Positions 1 through 6,283 are shown, counted from the stretch's first letter. The stretch is 11,106 nt of DNA from Deinococcus fonticola (GCF_004634215.1 NZ_SMMH01000057.1:1-11106); one strand, 5' to 3'. Numbers and translations: made by a program. Notes: generated by a model from the letters alone, not told the origin.

Positions 1-105
1 CAGTTCCGCACCTGGTACAACACCGTCCGCCCGCATTCGGTCTTGGGGTACAGCTACCCCTGGGTTAAGCTTCTGGAAGTGGCTGAGTCTCTCAAAGCCG
101 CTTGA
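1..105 (+). CDS. Transposase (integrase core) C-terminal end, partial
   Basis: Frame 1 is open from the window edge to a TGA at 103-105 and gives 34 residues. It contains WYNTVRPHSVLGY, the tail motif (WYN..RPH..LGY..P) found after the catalytic Glu in DDE integrase-core transposases of the IS3 and IS481 families. Only the C-terminus is in the window, so the catalytic residues and family cannot be checked. In the full sequence the gene should extend leftward by several hundred bases. The IS right end probably lies within the next few tens of bases, but I could not identify an inverted repeat without the left end. Confidence 0.75.
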   Translation, partial: QFRTWYNTVRPHSVLGYSYPWVKLLEVAESLKAA

Positions 106-121
106 AGGATTTTCTGGAGCA

Positions 122-253
122 CTACCGGTCGCCTCGGAGTTGATCGTGTTGCAGGCGAGCAGTGGGGGCAGCTTTGATGATCTTCTGATCGATCATACGT
201 CGGATGTCGGGATAGGCGCAGCGTCGAATGGGCAGGATGTAGTGTGCGTTCAT
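122..253 (-). CDS. Small hypothetical protein (43 aa), possibly a truncated gene start
   Basis: A minus-strand ORF starts at ATG 253-251 with GAGGA just upstream (complement of 260-264) at good spacing, and stops at TAG (124-122). The product begins MNAHYILPIRRCAYPDIRR and ends QHDQLRGDR. I do not recognise it. The well-placed ribosome binding site suggests real translation. The stop falls about 17 bases from the end of the flanking transposase gene, so this may be the 5' end of a longer gene cut off by the insertion sequence on the left. It could equally be a genuine small protein. The hairpin at 274-299 separates it from the larger minus-strand gene upstream. Confidence 0.4.
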   Translation of the reverse strand: MNAHYILPIRRCAYPDIRRMIDQKIIKAAPTARLQHDQLRGDR

Positions 254-273
254 GTAGATTCCTCGGAATGAAA

Positions 274-299
274 GAACCGGCCTGATAAGAGGCCGGTTC
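274..299 (-). terminator. Hairpin terminator downstream of the MPN-like gene
   Basis: A perfect 10-bp inverted repeat (GAACCGGCCT and its complement) surrounds a 6-nt loop. On the minus strand the stem is followed by TTTCATT, a weak T-rich tract. It lies 21 bp past the stop of the 321-953 gene and just before the ribosome binding site of the 43-aa ORF. It therefore fits a terminator, or an attenuator between the two minus-strand genes. Confidence 0.6.
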
Positions 300-320
300 A
301 CGAAAGATAGGTATGAGACG

Positions 321-953
321 TTATTTGTCGACAGAGAGGATTTTCACCTGATTGTCGCTAAGGACGTAAGGTTGTACTGCGAGATACCCGTCCAGAAGGC
401 CACAGGATAGAAGGAGGGCAGAATCGTCGAACAAGCCGCTCGTTTGCCCCTCGCGCAGCCAGAACTCGCATTCACTGAAGGACAGGGGGCTGTTGTCAGG
501 TCGGAGGATCCAGTTGCCCATCCACTCAAGCTGGGGGAGATCCAGCACCTGAAGAGCGTCAGCCCAGCCGAGTTGATACTCAGGATTGCCGTCCAGAACG
601 GGGTTGTTCCAGTGCCGGTAACCGTTCGGCGCGGCGACCTGAATGTGGAGTACGTCGTCGTGGACACTGCCAAAAAGTGGCCCACTGCGCCATATGCCAG
701 GAGCGGTAAGTTGCTGCGTCAGTGTGCGGCGGGCAGATCCAGAAAGGGTGACGGTGTCAAATACGCCGCCGTCAACTTTGGGTTCCTCAGGCCACAGTGG
801 CCCTAGAAATCGTCGGTGGAGGCGGGTAGTCAGAGTGACCACCCCCTGTAGGTGTTTTCCATTTTTTCCTCGCTGAGCAGCAGTTAGTTTGCATTGGCTC
901 TTGCTGCTCCCCCTCCTGCTGTCCGGCCGCAGGCCGGTGCTGTGAGAGGTCAT
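321..953 (-). CDS. MPN/JAMM-fold-like protein lacking metal ligands; start possibly frameshifted
   Basis: The open frame gives 210 aa. Residues 85-197 read like an MPN (JAB/Mov34) domain: a PLFGS strand-turn at 92-96, an HIQVAAPNGY strand at 103-112, then WMGNWILRPDNSPLS at 144-158 and ECEFW at 161-165. This matches the usual W.G.WH.HP...P.S..D layout, but the two catalytic histidines are I149/R151-like positions and the upstream Glu is a Trp, so deubiquitinase-type metalloprotease activity would be absent. The assignment is pattern-based and uncertain. The first 37 residues are Arg/Ser-rich and have no ribosome binding site. A better start, ATG at 862-860 with GAGGA at 871-867, is one frame off. 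One extra G in the G5 run (842-846) would make it read MENTYRG then VVTLTTRLHRRF. The gene may thus be frameshifted, or interrupted upstream by the element beginning at about 964. Confidence 0.5.
   Translation of the reverse strand: MTSHSTGLRPDSRRGSSKSQCKLTAAQRGKNGKHLQGVVTLTTRLHRRFLGPLWPEEPKVDGGVFDTVTLSGSARRTLTQQLTAPGIWRSGPLFGSVHDDVLHIQVAAPNGYRHWNNPVLDGNPEYQLGWADALQVLDLPQLEWMGNWILRPDNSPLSFSECEFWLREGQTSGLFDDSALLLSCGLLDGYLAVQPYVLSDNQVKILSVDK
867..871 (-). promoter_or_regulatory. Shine-Dalgarno for an out-of-frame ATG of the MPN-like gene
   Basis: The minus strand carries GAGGA followed, about five bases on, by ATG at 862-860. It is the only good ribosome binding site near this gene, yet the ATG frame meets a stop after ten codons unless the G run at 842-846 changes length by one. 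It therefore bears on which start is real. Confidence 0.45.
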
Positions 954-963
954 GTGCGGTTTT

Positions 964-990
964 GTCAGATACCGTTTTGTGCGCTTTTAA
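964..990 (+). repeat. Left candidate end: direct repeat plus terminal inverted repeat
   Basis: GTCAGAT at 964-970 is followed by ACCGTTTTGT at 971-980 and then TTTTAA at 985-990. It pairs with the right end at 4612-4641. The stop codon of the minus-strand gene (987-989) lies inside it. Confidence 0.4.
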
Positions 991-2324
991 CGTCCGATGT
1001 AGGTGGGTGCAGTGTCTAGTCCCACACTCAGTCGTAGCTCTGATGCCTGGGGACGGATCGAATCGCTCTTTTCAGCCCCCACAGGATAAAAGGCGTCCAG
1101 CATGGTGCGGAGGAGGATCTTCTCGGCAGGGGAGAGGTCGGTGGCGGGCTGAGTCTGCCATAACCTGTTTACGGCAATCTGCCTGGGCACCTGAAAGGCC
1201 GCAATGCCTGTCAGGGCCTCAACATAATGTTCGCGTATGGCTGCTGGAAGTATGGCCCGGTAACCTTGAGTAAGGGCCAACCAGACGCTGGCCCGGATCA
1301 TGATGTCTTGGCGGCTACATTGCAGTTCGCCGTGTGGTGGAAGGACTGATAGGGCTGGCCAGTCGAGGCGTGCCAGATTGCCGTGACTGTTGGGCCACCC
1401 TATCCAATGGAGTCTGGTAAGTGTCCGTCCTGCTGACCAGCGCGTCAGGAGTGCCTCCTGCTCTGACTGCAGCGTGTTTAGCGTCTGGCTGGGCAGCGGC
1501 ACCAGCAGCTCATCATTTGCCTCCTGCGTGACCGCATGTTCATAGTCAGGGAGCACCAGAATGACCGTGGCATAGTCACTTAACTGATGGATAGCCCTTA
1601 CCGTCCAGCGCTCGGGGTCGGCGATCAAAATGACATCCCATATCGGCGCTTTTTTTACGTTGTGCCAATCGATGACGCTTCCGCGACGTAGCGCCTTTCC
1701 GGTGACGCGTTTCACGTTGGCGCGTAACATCTGGTGATGTGTTTGGTGTGGGTCGGGGCCATGGTGCAGGACGCCAGCGTCGGAGTGCTGCACCAATGTC
1801 GCTGCGAGGTCAGTCCAAGTGGCCTGAGCTACGCTCTGCCAGTCGAGGAGCTGGGGGGTCGACGTGCTGCTCTCGGGACGAGTCAGGATCACACGTAGGG
1901 TGGCCCCATCCGTGGCGCTCGCCCACTCCGTTGGTAAAGATTGTCCGAACTGCCAGCCGAAAGGGTCTCGTGCTGCCGGATGGGGCCACGTACCCATTAG
2001 ATCGACATCCTCCGCAGTCAGAGTCAAAGAAGAGTGGGGCAGGCTCCGGAGTATCCGGGGTTCTGCTCGCTGTGGTTCGATGGCCAGGCGAGCGACCTGT
2101 TTGCTGATCGCCTCTGGTGTGCGTTTCACCAGCCCGGCGATCTGATCTTCATGGATTGCGGCGTAAGTCAGGGCGGCGACCAGCTGCCGTTCCTGCCGCG
2201 TCCAGGTGGCAAAAGCCCTTGGTGCTGCGACCGAACGAGGCACTACTGGTCTCACCGTAAGGGAGATCTCCAGCAGGGTCAGGAGTGCTGTAAAAGCAAC
2301 GTGTGAGCGGGTTACATCTGACAT
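987..2324 (-). CDS. Unknown protein with Myb/SANT-like HTH, divergent partner of transposase
   Basis: I do not recognise this family. From ATG 2324-2322 it is 445 aa; a GTG at 2357 would add 11 residues. Neither start has a clear ribosome binding site. Residues about 40-80 (WTRQERQLVAAL...IAGLVKRTPEAISKQVARL) look like a Myb/SANT-type tri-helical DNA-binding unit. Residues 227-260 (PIWDVILIADPERW ... TVILVLPDYEH) look like two beta strands of an alpha/beta fold. The rest is rich in Trp and Leu with no signal peptide, membrane helix or ATPase motif. The ORF is long and uninterrupted, and stops inside the candidate left end of the element. With the adjacent divergent transposase gene, this suggests an accessory transposition or target-selection protein. 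The role is inferred only from position and the HTH. Confidence 0.7.
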   Translation of the reverse strand: MSDVTRSHVAFTALLTLLEISLTVRPVVPRSVAAPRAFATWTRQERQLVAALTYAAIHEDQIAGLVKRTPEAISKQVARLAIEPQRAEPRILRSLPHSSLTLTAEDVDLMGTWPHPAARDPFGWQFGQSLPTEWASATDGATLRVILTRPESSTSTPQLLDWQSVAQATWTDLAATLVQHSDAGVLHHGPDPHQTHHQMLRANVKRVTGKALRRGSVIDWHNVKKAPIWDVILIADPERWTVRAIHQLSDYATVILVLPDYEHAVTQEANDELLVPLPSQTLNTLQSEQEALLTRWSAGRTLTRLHWIGWPNSHGNLARLDWPALSVLPPHGELQCSRQDIMIRASVWLALTQGYRAILPAAIREHYVEALTGIAAFQVPRQIAVNRLWQTQPATDLSPAEKILLRTMLDAFYPVGAEKSDSIRPQASELRLSVGLDTAPTYIGR

Positions 2325-4545
2325 GATGGATGACGTGCAGCGTGTCCCACCATACACCCTGGAGCGGGGGTTTCAGCTGGTGAGTTACACCACGCCAGGC
2401 AAACGTGATGAGCCGTTTGTAGTCGTTCTCGAGCACCTTCCCGACCAGTACTGTCCGGTCTGTAGCGTCAATCATCCAGTTCGTTCGCTGTCACCACGCC
2501 GGATTCATGACGTTCCCTATGACGGTCACCCGGTGGTGCTAAGCGTGGTGGAAGGACAGTGGCGCTGCCCCACGAGGCAAGAACAGTACTGGCTGCGCTA
2601 TGACGTTGATCGCCTGCGTTGTACCGATGCCCTGAGGGCCTATATCACTCGCCAACGCGGGAGAGTGACGGTGCGGGATCTGGCAAGAGAAACAGGCCTC
2701 AGCCCAGCGAAAATCGTTCGTCTGACAAAACATGCTGAGGCGCAACGAGTGCCCTCTACTCCTGTCGAGCGTGTTAAACACCTGGGACTCGACGACATCT
2801 ACATGCAGGGAGGTCAGCACCTCATCGCTGTCGATCTGGATACAGGCCGCGTGCTGGCACTGCAACGTGCCGGTAACATCACTCAAGGACGTGCTGGACA
2901 GATTGACGTCGATATATTTGTTTTCGGATTGCCAGAGGCGGATGTGGTCGCCCTTGACCTGCATCCAGTGCAGTATCAAGCCGCCAGGCGACGCTGGCCT
3001 GAGGCTGTTCTGGTGGTGGACAAGCGTCATTTGCTCGCAATCATTGACCGGGAGGTATTGGCGCAGGCCGCCCGCGTGATCCTCGATTGGCACGAAGAGG
3101 ACGATCAGAACCTCTCTGCACAGCGCATCATCAGCAAATTTGGCTCTGCTGCCTACCCCTACCTGGCACTCCGGACGCTGGTACTGCGTCGCCGTCATTC
3201 CCTGACGGCGGCAGACCACGTTGCGTGGTCGATGATCCGCCGTGAAAAAGGACAGGAGGCTCAGCTGCTGTGGGAAATGTACAGCTGGCGGGAGGCGCTC
3301 TATGACGTTTATGACCGTGATCGACGGGATCCTGCTGCTCTCACGGCGTGGCTGACTGCACTGACGCAGTGGCATACTCGGCGGTTCAATACCGAGGCGG
3401 GAAGCTATAGCCAGCCGCTGGGTCGGATTCGCTGGGCGCTCGAAACGTACCCGGAGGCCTGTGCCGCTTACCTGACGACAGGCGTGACCAATGCCGTCAC
3501 GGAGAAAGCCAATGCCCGGGTACGGCGGGTCTTGCGTCAGGGCCACCGCTATGATCCACAGGCTCTGGTCAATCTGGTCAATCGGGAAGATGACGCGGAG
3601 CTGCCAACAGGAGCCGCTACCTATATGGTCTTGCAAACGTCAGTCCCTGGCAAAAGGAGGAAACGGAAACTCAGACTGGAGAAGGGAAATCTTCTACAGC
3701 AGCCCCATCCCGTTAGAGAAGACGACGCCTCACTTCCACCACCTGCTGCACCTTCACAGGGGAAACAGCAGGTGGTGCTCCACACGGTTCCCCATGTTGC
3801 TGCGCGGCATCTGCCTATTCAGCATCCCGATACCGGGTTGCCACAGCCGGTGTGGATATGGCTCCACTCGGCAGTAGCACCTGCACGACGTGGCTCTCCA
3901 CGCTGGGTGTCACACATAGCGAACCTTGCACCCGAAGGTCTGTCGCCACAGTGGGCTGTTTTAAATGCAGGCAACGTCACCGACCGTAAGGGGATAAGGG
4001 TTGCTGCAGACTCCGTCAATTTATGGCGCACAACAGTGCTGTATCACTATGCTCTGCAGCAGGCACATGAGTTTGCCGCGACCATGCGGGACTTATTAGG
4101 CGATGGGTGGGATATCCATGATCTATGGTGCCGAAATACGGTTCTTTGTGACCAGTTACAGTCCACCCTCCTGACTCTCAGTGGAGCACGTTTTCTGTCC
4201 CCGACAGAACGAGACCTTGGTGTACTTCAGATGATTCAGCAGGGTCACTCGATCGAGGTCAGAGACGTTGATGCAATACGCGCGATCTTGGATTGTTGGT
4301 GTAGTGCAGCCCTGAGTGTGGACACGGGGCGTGCTGTGGATCGGCTTAGGCAGATACGTCCACAATTGTCTGCCCTCTCGCAGTCACAGCTACATGCTCT
4401 CATCCCGGAGATTCGTTGGCAGTTGGGAGCGGAGATGCTTGTACGGCAACAGCTACTGCCGCCAGAATTAACACCTACCAGAGTTGACCGAGCTTTACAC
4501 TTCCAAGTCCTCTGGGAAGCTTGGCAGAAGATTAAGAATAGTTAA
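2323..4545 (+). CDS. ISL3-like DDE transposase with C-terminal extension
   Basis: The 740-aa product from ATG 2323 has ISL3 transposase architecture. There is an N-terminal zinc-finger-like part (C44-PV-C47, H51, C82), an HTH at about 113-136, and an RNase-H-like catalytic core. The core shows HLGLDDIY (D157/D158), VVALDLHPVQY (D212) with the VVDKRH strand after it (231-236), and TNAVTEKANARVRRVLR (E394). ISL3 transposases usually end soon after this Glu helix, at around 400-450 aa. Here a basic, Pro-rich linker (about 441-485) leads to roughly 255 more residues of unknown fold (about 486-740), including Trp- and Leu-rich helices. I chose 2323 because it places the CPxC about 44 residues in, as is usual for the family; an upstream ATG at 2206 would run through the oppositely oriented gene. 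The gene ends 90 bp before the candidate right terminus. Confidence 0.8.
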   Translation: MMDDVQRVPPYTLERGFQLVSYTTPGKRDEPFVVVLEHLPDQYCPVCSVNHPVRSLSPRRIHDVPYDGHPVVLSVVEGQWRCPTRQEQYWLRYDVDRLRCTDALRAYITRQRGRVTVRDLARETGLSPAKIVRLTKHAEAQRVPSTPVERVKHLGLDDIYMQGGQHLIAVDLDTGRVLALQRAGNITQGRAGQIDVDIFVFGLPEADVVALDLHPVQYQAARRRWPEAVLVVDKRHLLAIIDREVLAQAARVILDWHEEDDQNLSAQRIISKFGSAAYPYLALRTLVLRRRHSLTAADHVAWSMIRREKGQEAQLLWEMYSWREALYDVYDRDRRDPAALTAWLTALTQWHTRRFNTEAGSYSQPLGRIRWALETYPEACAAYLTTGVTNAVTEKANARVRRVLRQGHRYDPQALVNLVNREDDAELPTGAATYMVLQTSVPGKRRKRKLRLEKGNLLQQPHPVREDDASLPPPAAPSQGKQQVVLHTVPHVAARHLPIQHPDTGLPQPVWIWLHSAVAPARRGSPRWVSHIANLAPEGLSPQWAVLNAGNVTDRKGIRVAADSVNLWRTTVLYHYALQQAHEFAATMRDLLGDGWDIHDLWCRNTVLCDQLQSTLLTLSGARFLSPTERDLGVLQMIQQGHSIEVRDVDAIRAILDCWCSAALSVDTGRAVDRLRQIRPQLSALSQSQLHALIPEIRWQLGAEMLVRQQLLPPELTPTRVDRALHFQVLWEAWQKIKNS

Positions 4546-4690
4546 ATTTTAGTGAGCATGGCGTCTGAGCTGAATATTTTGGTTCTTTTTCCTAACCCGT
4601 CCAAAACTGCTCTTAAAATTTAAAACAAAATAGCGTCAGATTTGTTTCACTTCTTTTATTATTTTATGAGCAAAATCAGCTCACCACTTC
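4546..4690. other. AT-rich intergenic stretch holding candidate right element end
   Basis: These 145 bp between the transposase stop and the XRE gene stop are clearly AT-richer than the neighbouring genes. They hold several TTTTAA/AAAATTT tracts and the GTCAGAT copy at 4635-4641. I see no convincing rho-independent terminator; a GAGC...GCTC pairing at about 4668-4682 is too weak to call. Confidence 0.5.
4612..4641 (-). repeat. Right candidate end: terminal inverted repeat plus direct repeat
   Basis: On the minus strand, inward from the GTCAGAT copy (4635-4641), the sequence reads GCTATTTTGT and then reaches TTTTAAG. This mirrors the left end's ACCGTTTTGT...TTTTAA at the same distance from its repeat. 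Low complexity lowers confidence. Confidence 0.35.
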
Positions 4691-4954
4691 TCACAGCAAC
4701 TCCCTCAGAGCGACTCCAACCCCCTCGGCGAGGCGGTGCATGTTATCGACGCTGATGTTGCGGCGGCCCACTTCGACCTGGGCGATGTACGACCAGGTGA
4801 TGCCACTTCTGTCCGCGAGGTCTTCCAGGGTCATGCCCGCGCGGTTGCGTTCTTCTCGGAGGCGTCTGCCAAAAGTGAGGCGGGAGGTGGTGGGATCGCT
4901 CTGGGTTTTGGCCACACCGTAGGCTGGCGACTTGCTTCTGCTGGGGCCATGCAA
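4691..4954 (-). CDS. XRE-family HTH transcriptional regulator
   Basis: The product is about 87 aa. Its C-terminal 60 residues form a canonical HTH_3 fold: FGRRLREERNRAGMTLEDLA, then DRSGITWSYIAQVEVGRRNI, then SVDNMHRLAEGVGVALREL. The Cro/C1-type recognition helix is around SYIAQVEVG. The frame opens at TTG 4954-4952; no ATG is in frame upstream and no ribosome binding site is obvious. An in-frame GTG before AKTQSDPTTSRL is another candidate start. The protein is too small for an effector domain and so is likely a simple repressor. It diverges from the secreted-protein gene at 5013, and tandem repeats at 4946-4979 span its start and the shared promoter region, which suggests autoregulation. 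Confidence 0.8.
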   Translation of the reverse strand: MHGPSRSKSPAYGVAKTQSDPTTSRLTFGRRLREERNRAGMTLEDLADRSGITWSYIAQVEVGRRNISVDNMHRLAEGVGVALRELL

Positions 4955-4979
4955 TTAAAGCCATATCAATTAAAGCCAT
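4946..4979. repeat. Tandem direct repeats, candidate XRE operator
   Basis: CAATTAAAGCCAT occurs twice (4952-4964 and 4967-4979), offset by 15 bp. A third GCCAT lies at 4946-4950, so GCCAT boxes recur every 14-15 bp. The repeats sit between the divergent XRE and secreted-protein genes and overlap the XRE start codon. That is where a repressor would bind, but binding is inferred. TATTCT at 4982-4987 could be a -10 box for the rightward gene. Confidence 0.45.
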
Positions 4980-5012
4980 GCTATTCTGTTGTGGTCGAAA
5001 CGGGAGGAGAAC

Positions 5013-5648
5013 ATGACGAAAAAACTGGCCCTCATCTTGACCCTTGCTCTGCTGGGAACAGCTTCCGCCGCCAAGCCCGCCAACTGCGCCAAGACCGTGG
5101 GGCTGTACTCAGGTTCACTGCACTACACCAGTCTCGCGAAGTTCCCGGATCCGGAGGAAGAGGTCAGCCTCGACTTTCTGGATCGCTTCAATCCAGTGGC
5201 ATCAGCCGAGGTCTGCGGTGTGAAATTCAGGGCCGATGCCGGAGAGAAGACGCTCACCGCCAGTGCGCCTGATCTGGGGAGCATCGCCCGGGTTTTCTCG
5301 TCCAGGGCGAAGGGGCAGCTGTCCATCTCCACATTTTTTCCCAATAAGTTAGGGAAAGCGGCCTCTGTAGATCTGCTGTACGATCTGAAGGGGCGAACCG
5401 TCAGCTTCAAGGATCCCGGAGACCTGATCACGACGTTTGTCATCGCGGTCAAAGTCGATGGTGGTGCCCTGCAGCCGCTGTATTACAACGGCAAGATGAC
5501 GCCGGTTCGGATTCCGCCGTCAGCCAAGGCCTTTGACCTCTATGTCCGGATGCCGACAGGGAAGTTCACGGCCTGGGAACGGGTCAGCGTCAACCTGAAG
5601 ACGCCGGGTGTGGTGCTGTATCAGGAAGCCAAGTTCCCAGCGAAGTAA
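5013..5648 (+). CDS. Secreted/periplasmic protein of unknown function
   Basis: ATG 5013 follows GGGAGGAG at ideal spacing, so I prefer it to upstream in-frame starts. The 211-aa product opens with a clear Sec signal peptide: MTKK, a hydrophobic core LALILTLALLGTA, and a likely cleavage after ASA near residue 20. The mature part has Cys in two places (PANCAKTV, AEVCGVKF), which could form a disulfide in the periplasm. It has alternating beta-strand-like segments and no membrane helix after the signal. I do not recognise a domain. It diverges from the XRE regulator, which may control it. A hairpin at 5664-5688 probably ends the transcript. Confidence 0.8.
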   Translation: MTKKLALILTLALLGTASAAKPANCAKTVGLYSGSLHYTSLAKFPDPEEEVSLDFLDRFNPVASAEVCGVKFRADAGEKTLTASAPDLGSIARVFSSRAKGQLSISTFFPNKLGKAASVDLLYDLKGRTVSFKDPGDLITTFVIAVKVDGGALQPLYYNGKMTPVRIPPSAKAFDLYVRMPTGKFTAWERVSVNLKTPGVVLYQEAKFPAK

Positions 5649-5663
5649 GCCTCTCAAATTGCA

Positions 5664-5690
5664 GCCGCTCACCTCTGGTGGGCGCTTTCT
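5664..5690 (+). terminator. Hairpin terminator after the secreted-protein gene
   Basis: An 8-bp stem (CGCTCACC-type arm at 5666-5673, with one G-U pair, against 5677-5684) closes a 3-nt loop and is followed by CTTTCT. It lies 16 bp past the stop of the gene ending at 5648. Confidence 0.45.
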
Positions 5691-5741
5691 ACGGCAGGGC
5701 CTTGCTGCGCCCAGACACCTGTTGACGGGGAGGGGAGGGAT

Positions 5742-6194
5742 GTGACGACGACGGACAGTTTGCGGATCGTACGTGACCGTGCGGTGGCACTGGAACGCCA
5801 GTTGGACAGCATAGGGGCAGTGGGGAACGGGCTGGGGGAGAAGTACCGCAACCTCGACCTGCCTGCGGCAGTACAGGAGGATCTAAGGCAGGTGGTTCAC
5901 CTGCGCAACAGGGTCATGCACGACGGTATCGACCTTAACCCCGCTGATCTGGCACGGTTTGAACAGGCCGCAGATCGGGCCATGACCGCGTTGTCAGGTC
6001 GTCCTGGGGGCAGGGGAGCAACGTCGGCAGACCAATCCAGCGGCTGTGGTGCCACTCTGGTGGCGCTCGTCGTCATTGTTGGTGCGGCGTGGTTCCTGAC
6101 TGCGGTGATTCATCATCCGCTCGTGGATGCCTTGATCTGGTTCCTGGCGTTGCTGATGGTCTGGGGAGCGGTGACCAGCAAGAAGAAGAAATAG
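5742..6194 (+). CDS. Small membrane protein with HEPN-like RX4H motif
   Basis: The start is GTG 5742, preceded by GGGGAGGGA at good spacing; the overlapping ATG one base earlier runs straight into TGA. The product is 150 aa. Residues 1-82 are helical and charged and contain LRNRVMHDG, with R55 and H60 in the R-X4-H spacing typical of HEPN-type domains and their non-catalytic DUF4145-like relatives. After a Gly/Ser-rich linker (about 86-102) come two hydrophobic segments (about 104-124 and 126-144) and a KKKK tail. This suggests membrane anchoring with the HEPN-like part in the cytoplasm. RNase or toxin activity is inference from the motif alone, and the short N-terminal domain could simply be structural. 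No partner antitoxin gene is adjacent. Confidence 0.7.
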   Translation: MTTTDSLRIVRDRAVALERQLDSIGAVGNGLGEKYRNLDLPAAVQEDLRQVVHLRNRVMHDGIDLNPADLARFEQAADRAMTALSGRPGGRGATSADQSSGCGATLVALVVIVGAAWFLTAVIHHPLVDALIWFLALLMVWGAVTSKKKK

Positions 6195-6268
6195 GGAGAC
6201 CTCGCTTCACGGTTGGCAGGTCAGGTTCCGCCGACACGCTGAACTGAGTTCAGGCAGATTTGAGTCGT

Positions 6269-6283
6269 CCTCATCTTATGAGG
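6269..6283 (+). promoter_or_regulatory. Small inverted repeat upstream of the lipoprotein gene
   Basis: CCTCAT-CTT-ATGAGG is a perfect 6-bp hairpin. Its right arm overlaps GAGGAAAGG, the purine-rich tract about 10-20 bases before the lipoprotein ATG. It could be an operator or could mask the ribosome binding site; it may also be chance. Confidence 0.25.

Larger units (their letters stand above)
964..4641. mobile_element. Candidate two-gene ISL3-like transposon with 7-bp direct repeats
   Basis: GTCAGAT occurs at 964-970 and again in the same orientation at 4635-4641. Reading inward from each copy, the left end is ACCGTTTTGT and the complement of the right end is GCTATTTTGT. These match at 7 of 10 positions at the same offset, and a TTTTAA follows on both sides. 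The enclosed 3.66 kb holds two divergent genes. The minus gene stops at 987-989, inside the left terminal region, as is common in compact transposons, and the DDE transposase gene stops 90 bp before the right end. The repeats would be the target duplication; ISL3 elements usually duplicate 8 bp, so 7 bp is near but not identical. The right end is AT-rich, which raises the chance of a fortuitous match. Confidence 0.45.

Noticed and set aside
444..806. 120-aa plus-strand ORF opposite the MPN-like gene
   Set aside because: No ribosome binding site or recognisable motif; the opposite strand has domain-like sequence, a downstream terminator and better composition.
2206..2322. Upstream in-frame extension of the ISL3-like transposase to ATG 2206
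   Set aside because: It would overlap the coding part of the divergent gene, and the ISL3 zinc finger already sits about 44 residues from ATG 2323, the usual distance.
2539..3636. 365-aa minus-strand ORF
   Set aside because: It lies wholly antisense to the catalytic core of the ISL3-like transposase, whose motifs are clear; no recognisable product or start signal.
4612..4650. Tn3-family terminal repeat suggested by TCTGACGC on the minus strand
   Set aside because: The 8-base likeness is not continued, the left end lacks it, and the transposase inside is not of Tn3 type.
4743..4979. 78-aa minus-strand ORF beginning in the tandem repeats
   Set aside because: Out-of-frame shadow of the XRE gene; rich in His/Pro/Arg/Gln, without a fold.
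6239..6253. CTGAAC-TGA-GTTCAG hairpin as a terminator of the HEPN-like gene
   Set aside because: Short stem, no T tract, and 45 bp past the stop; not strong enough to call.
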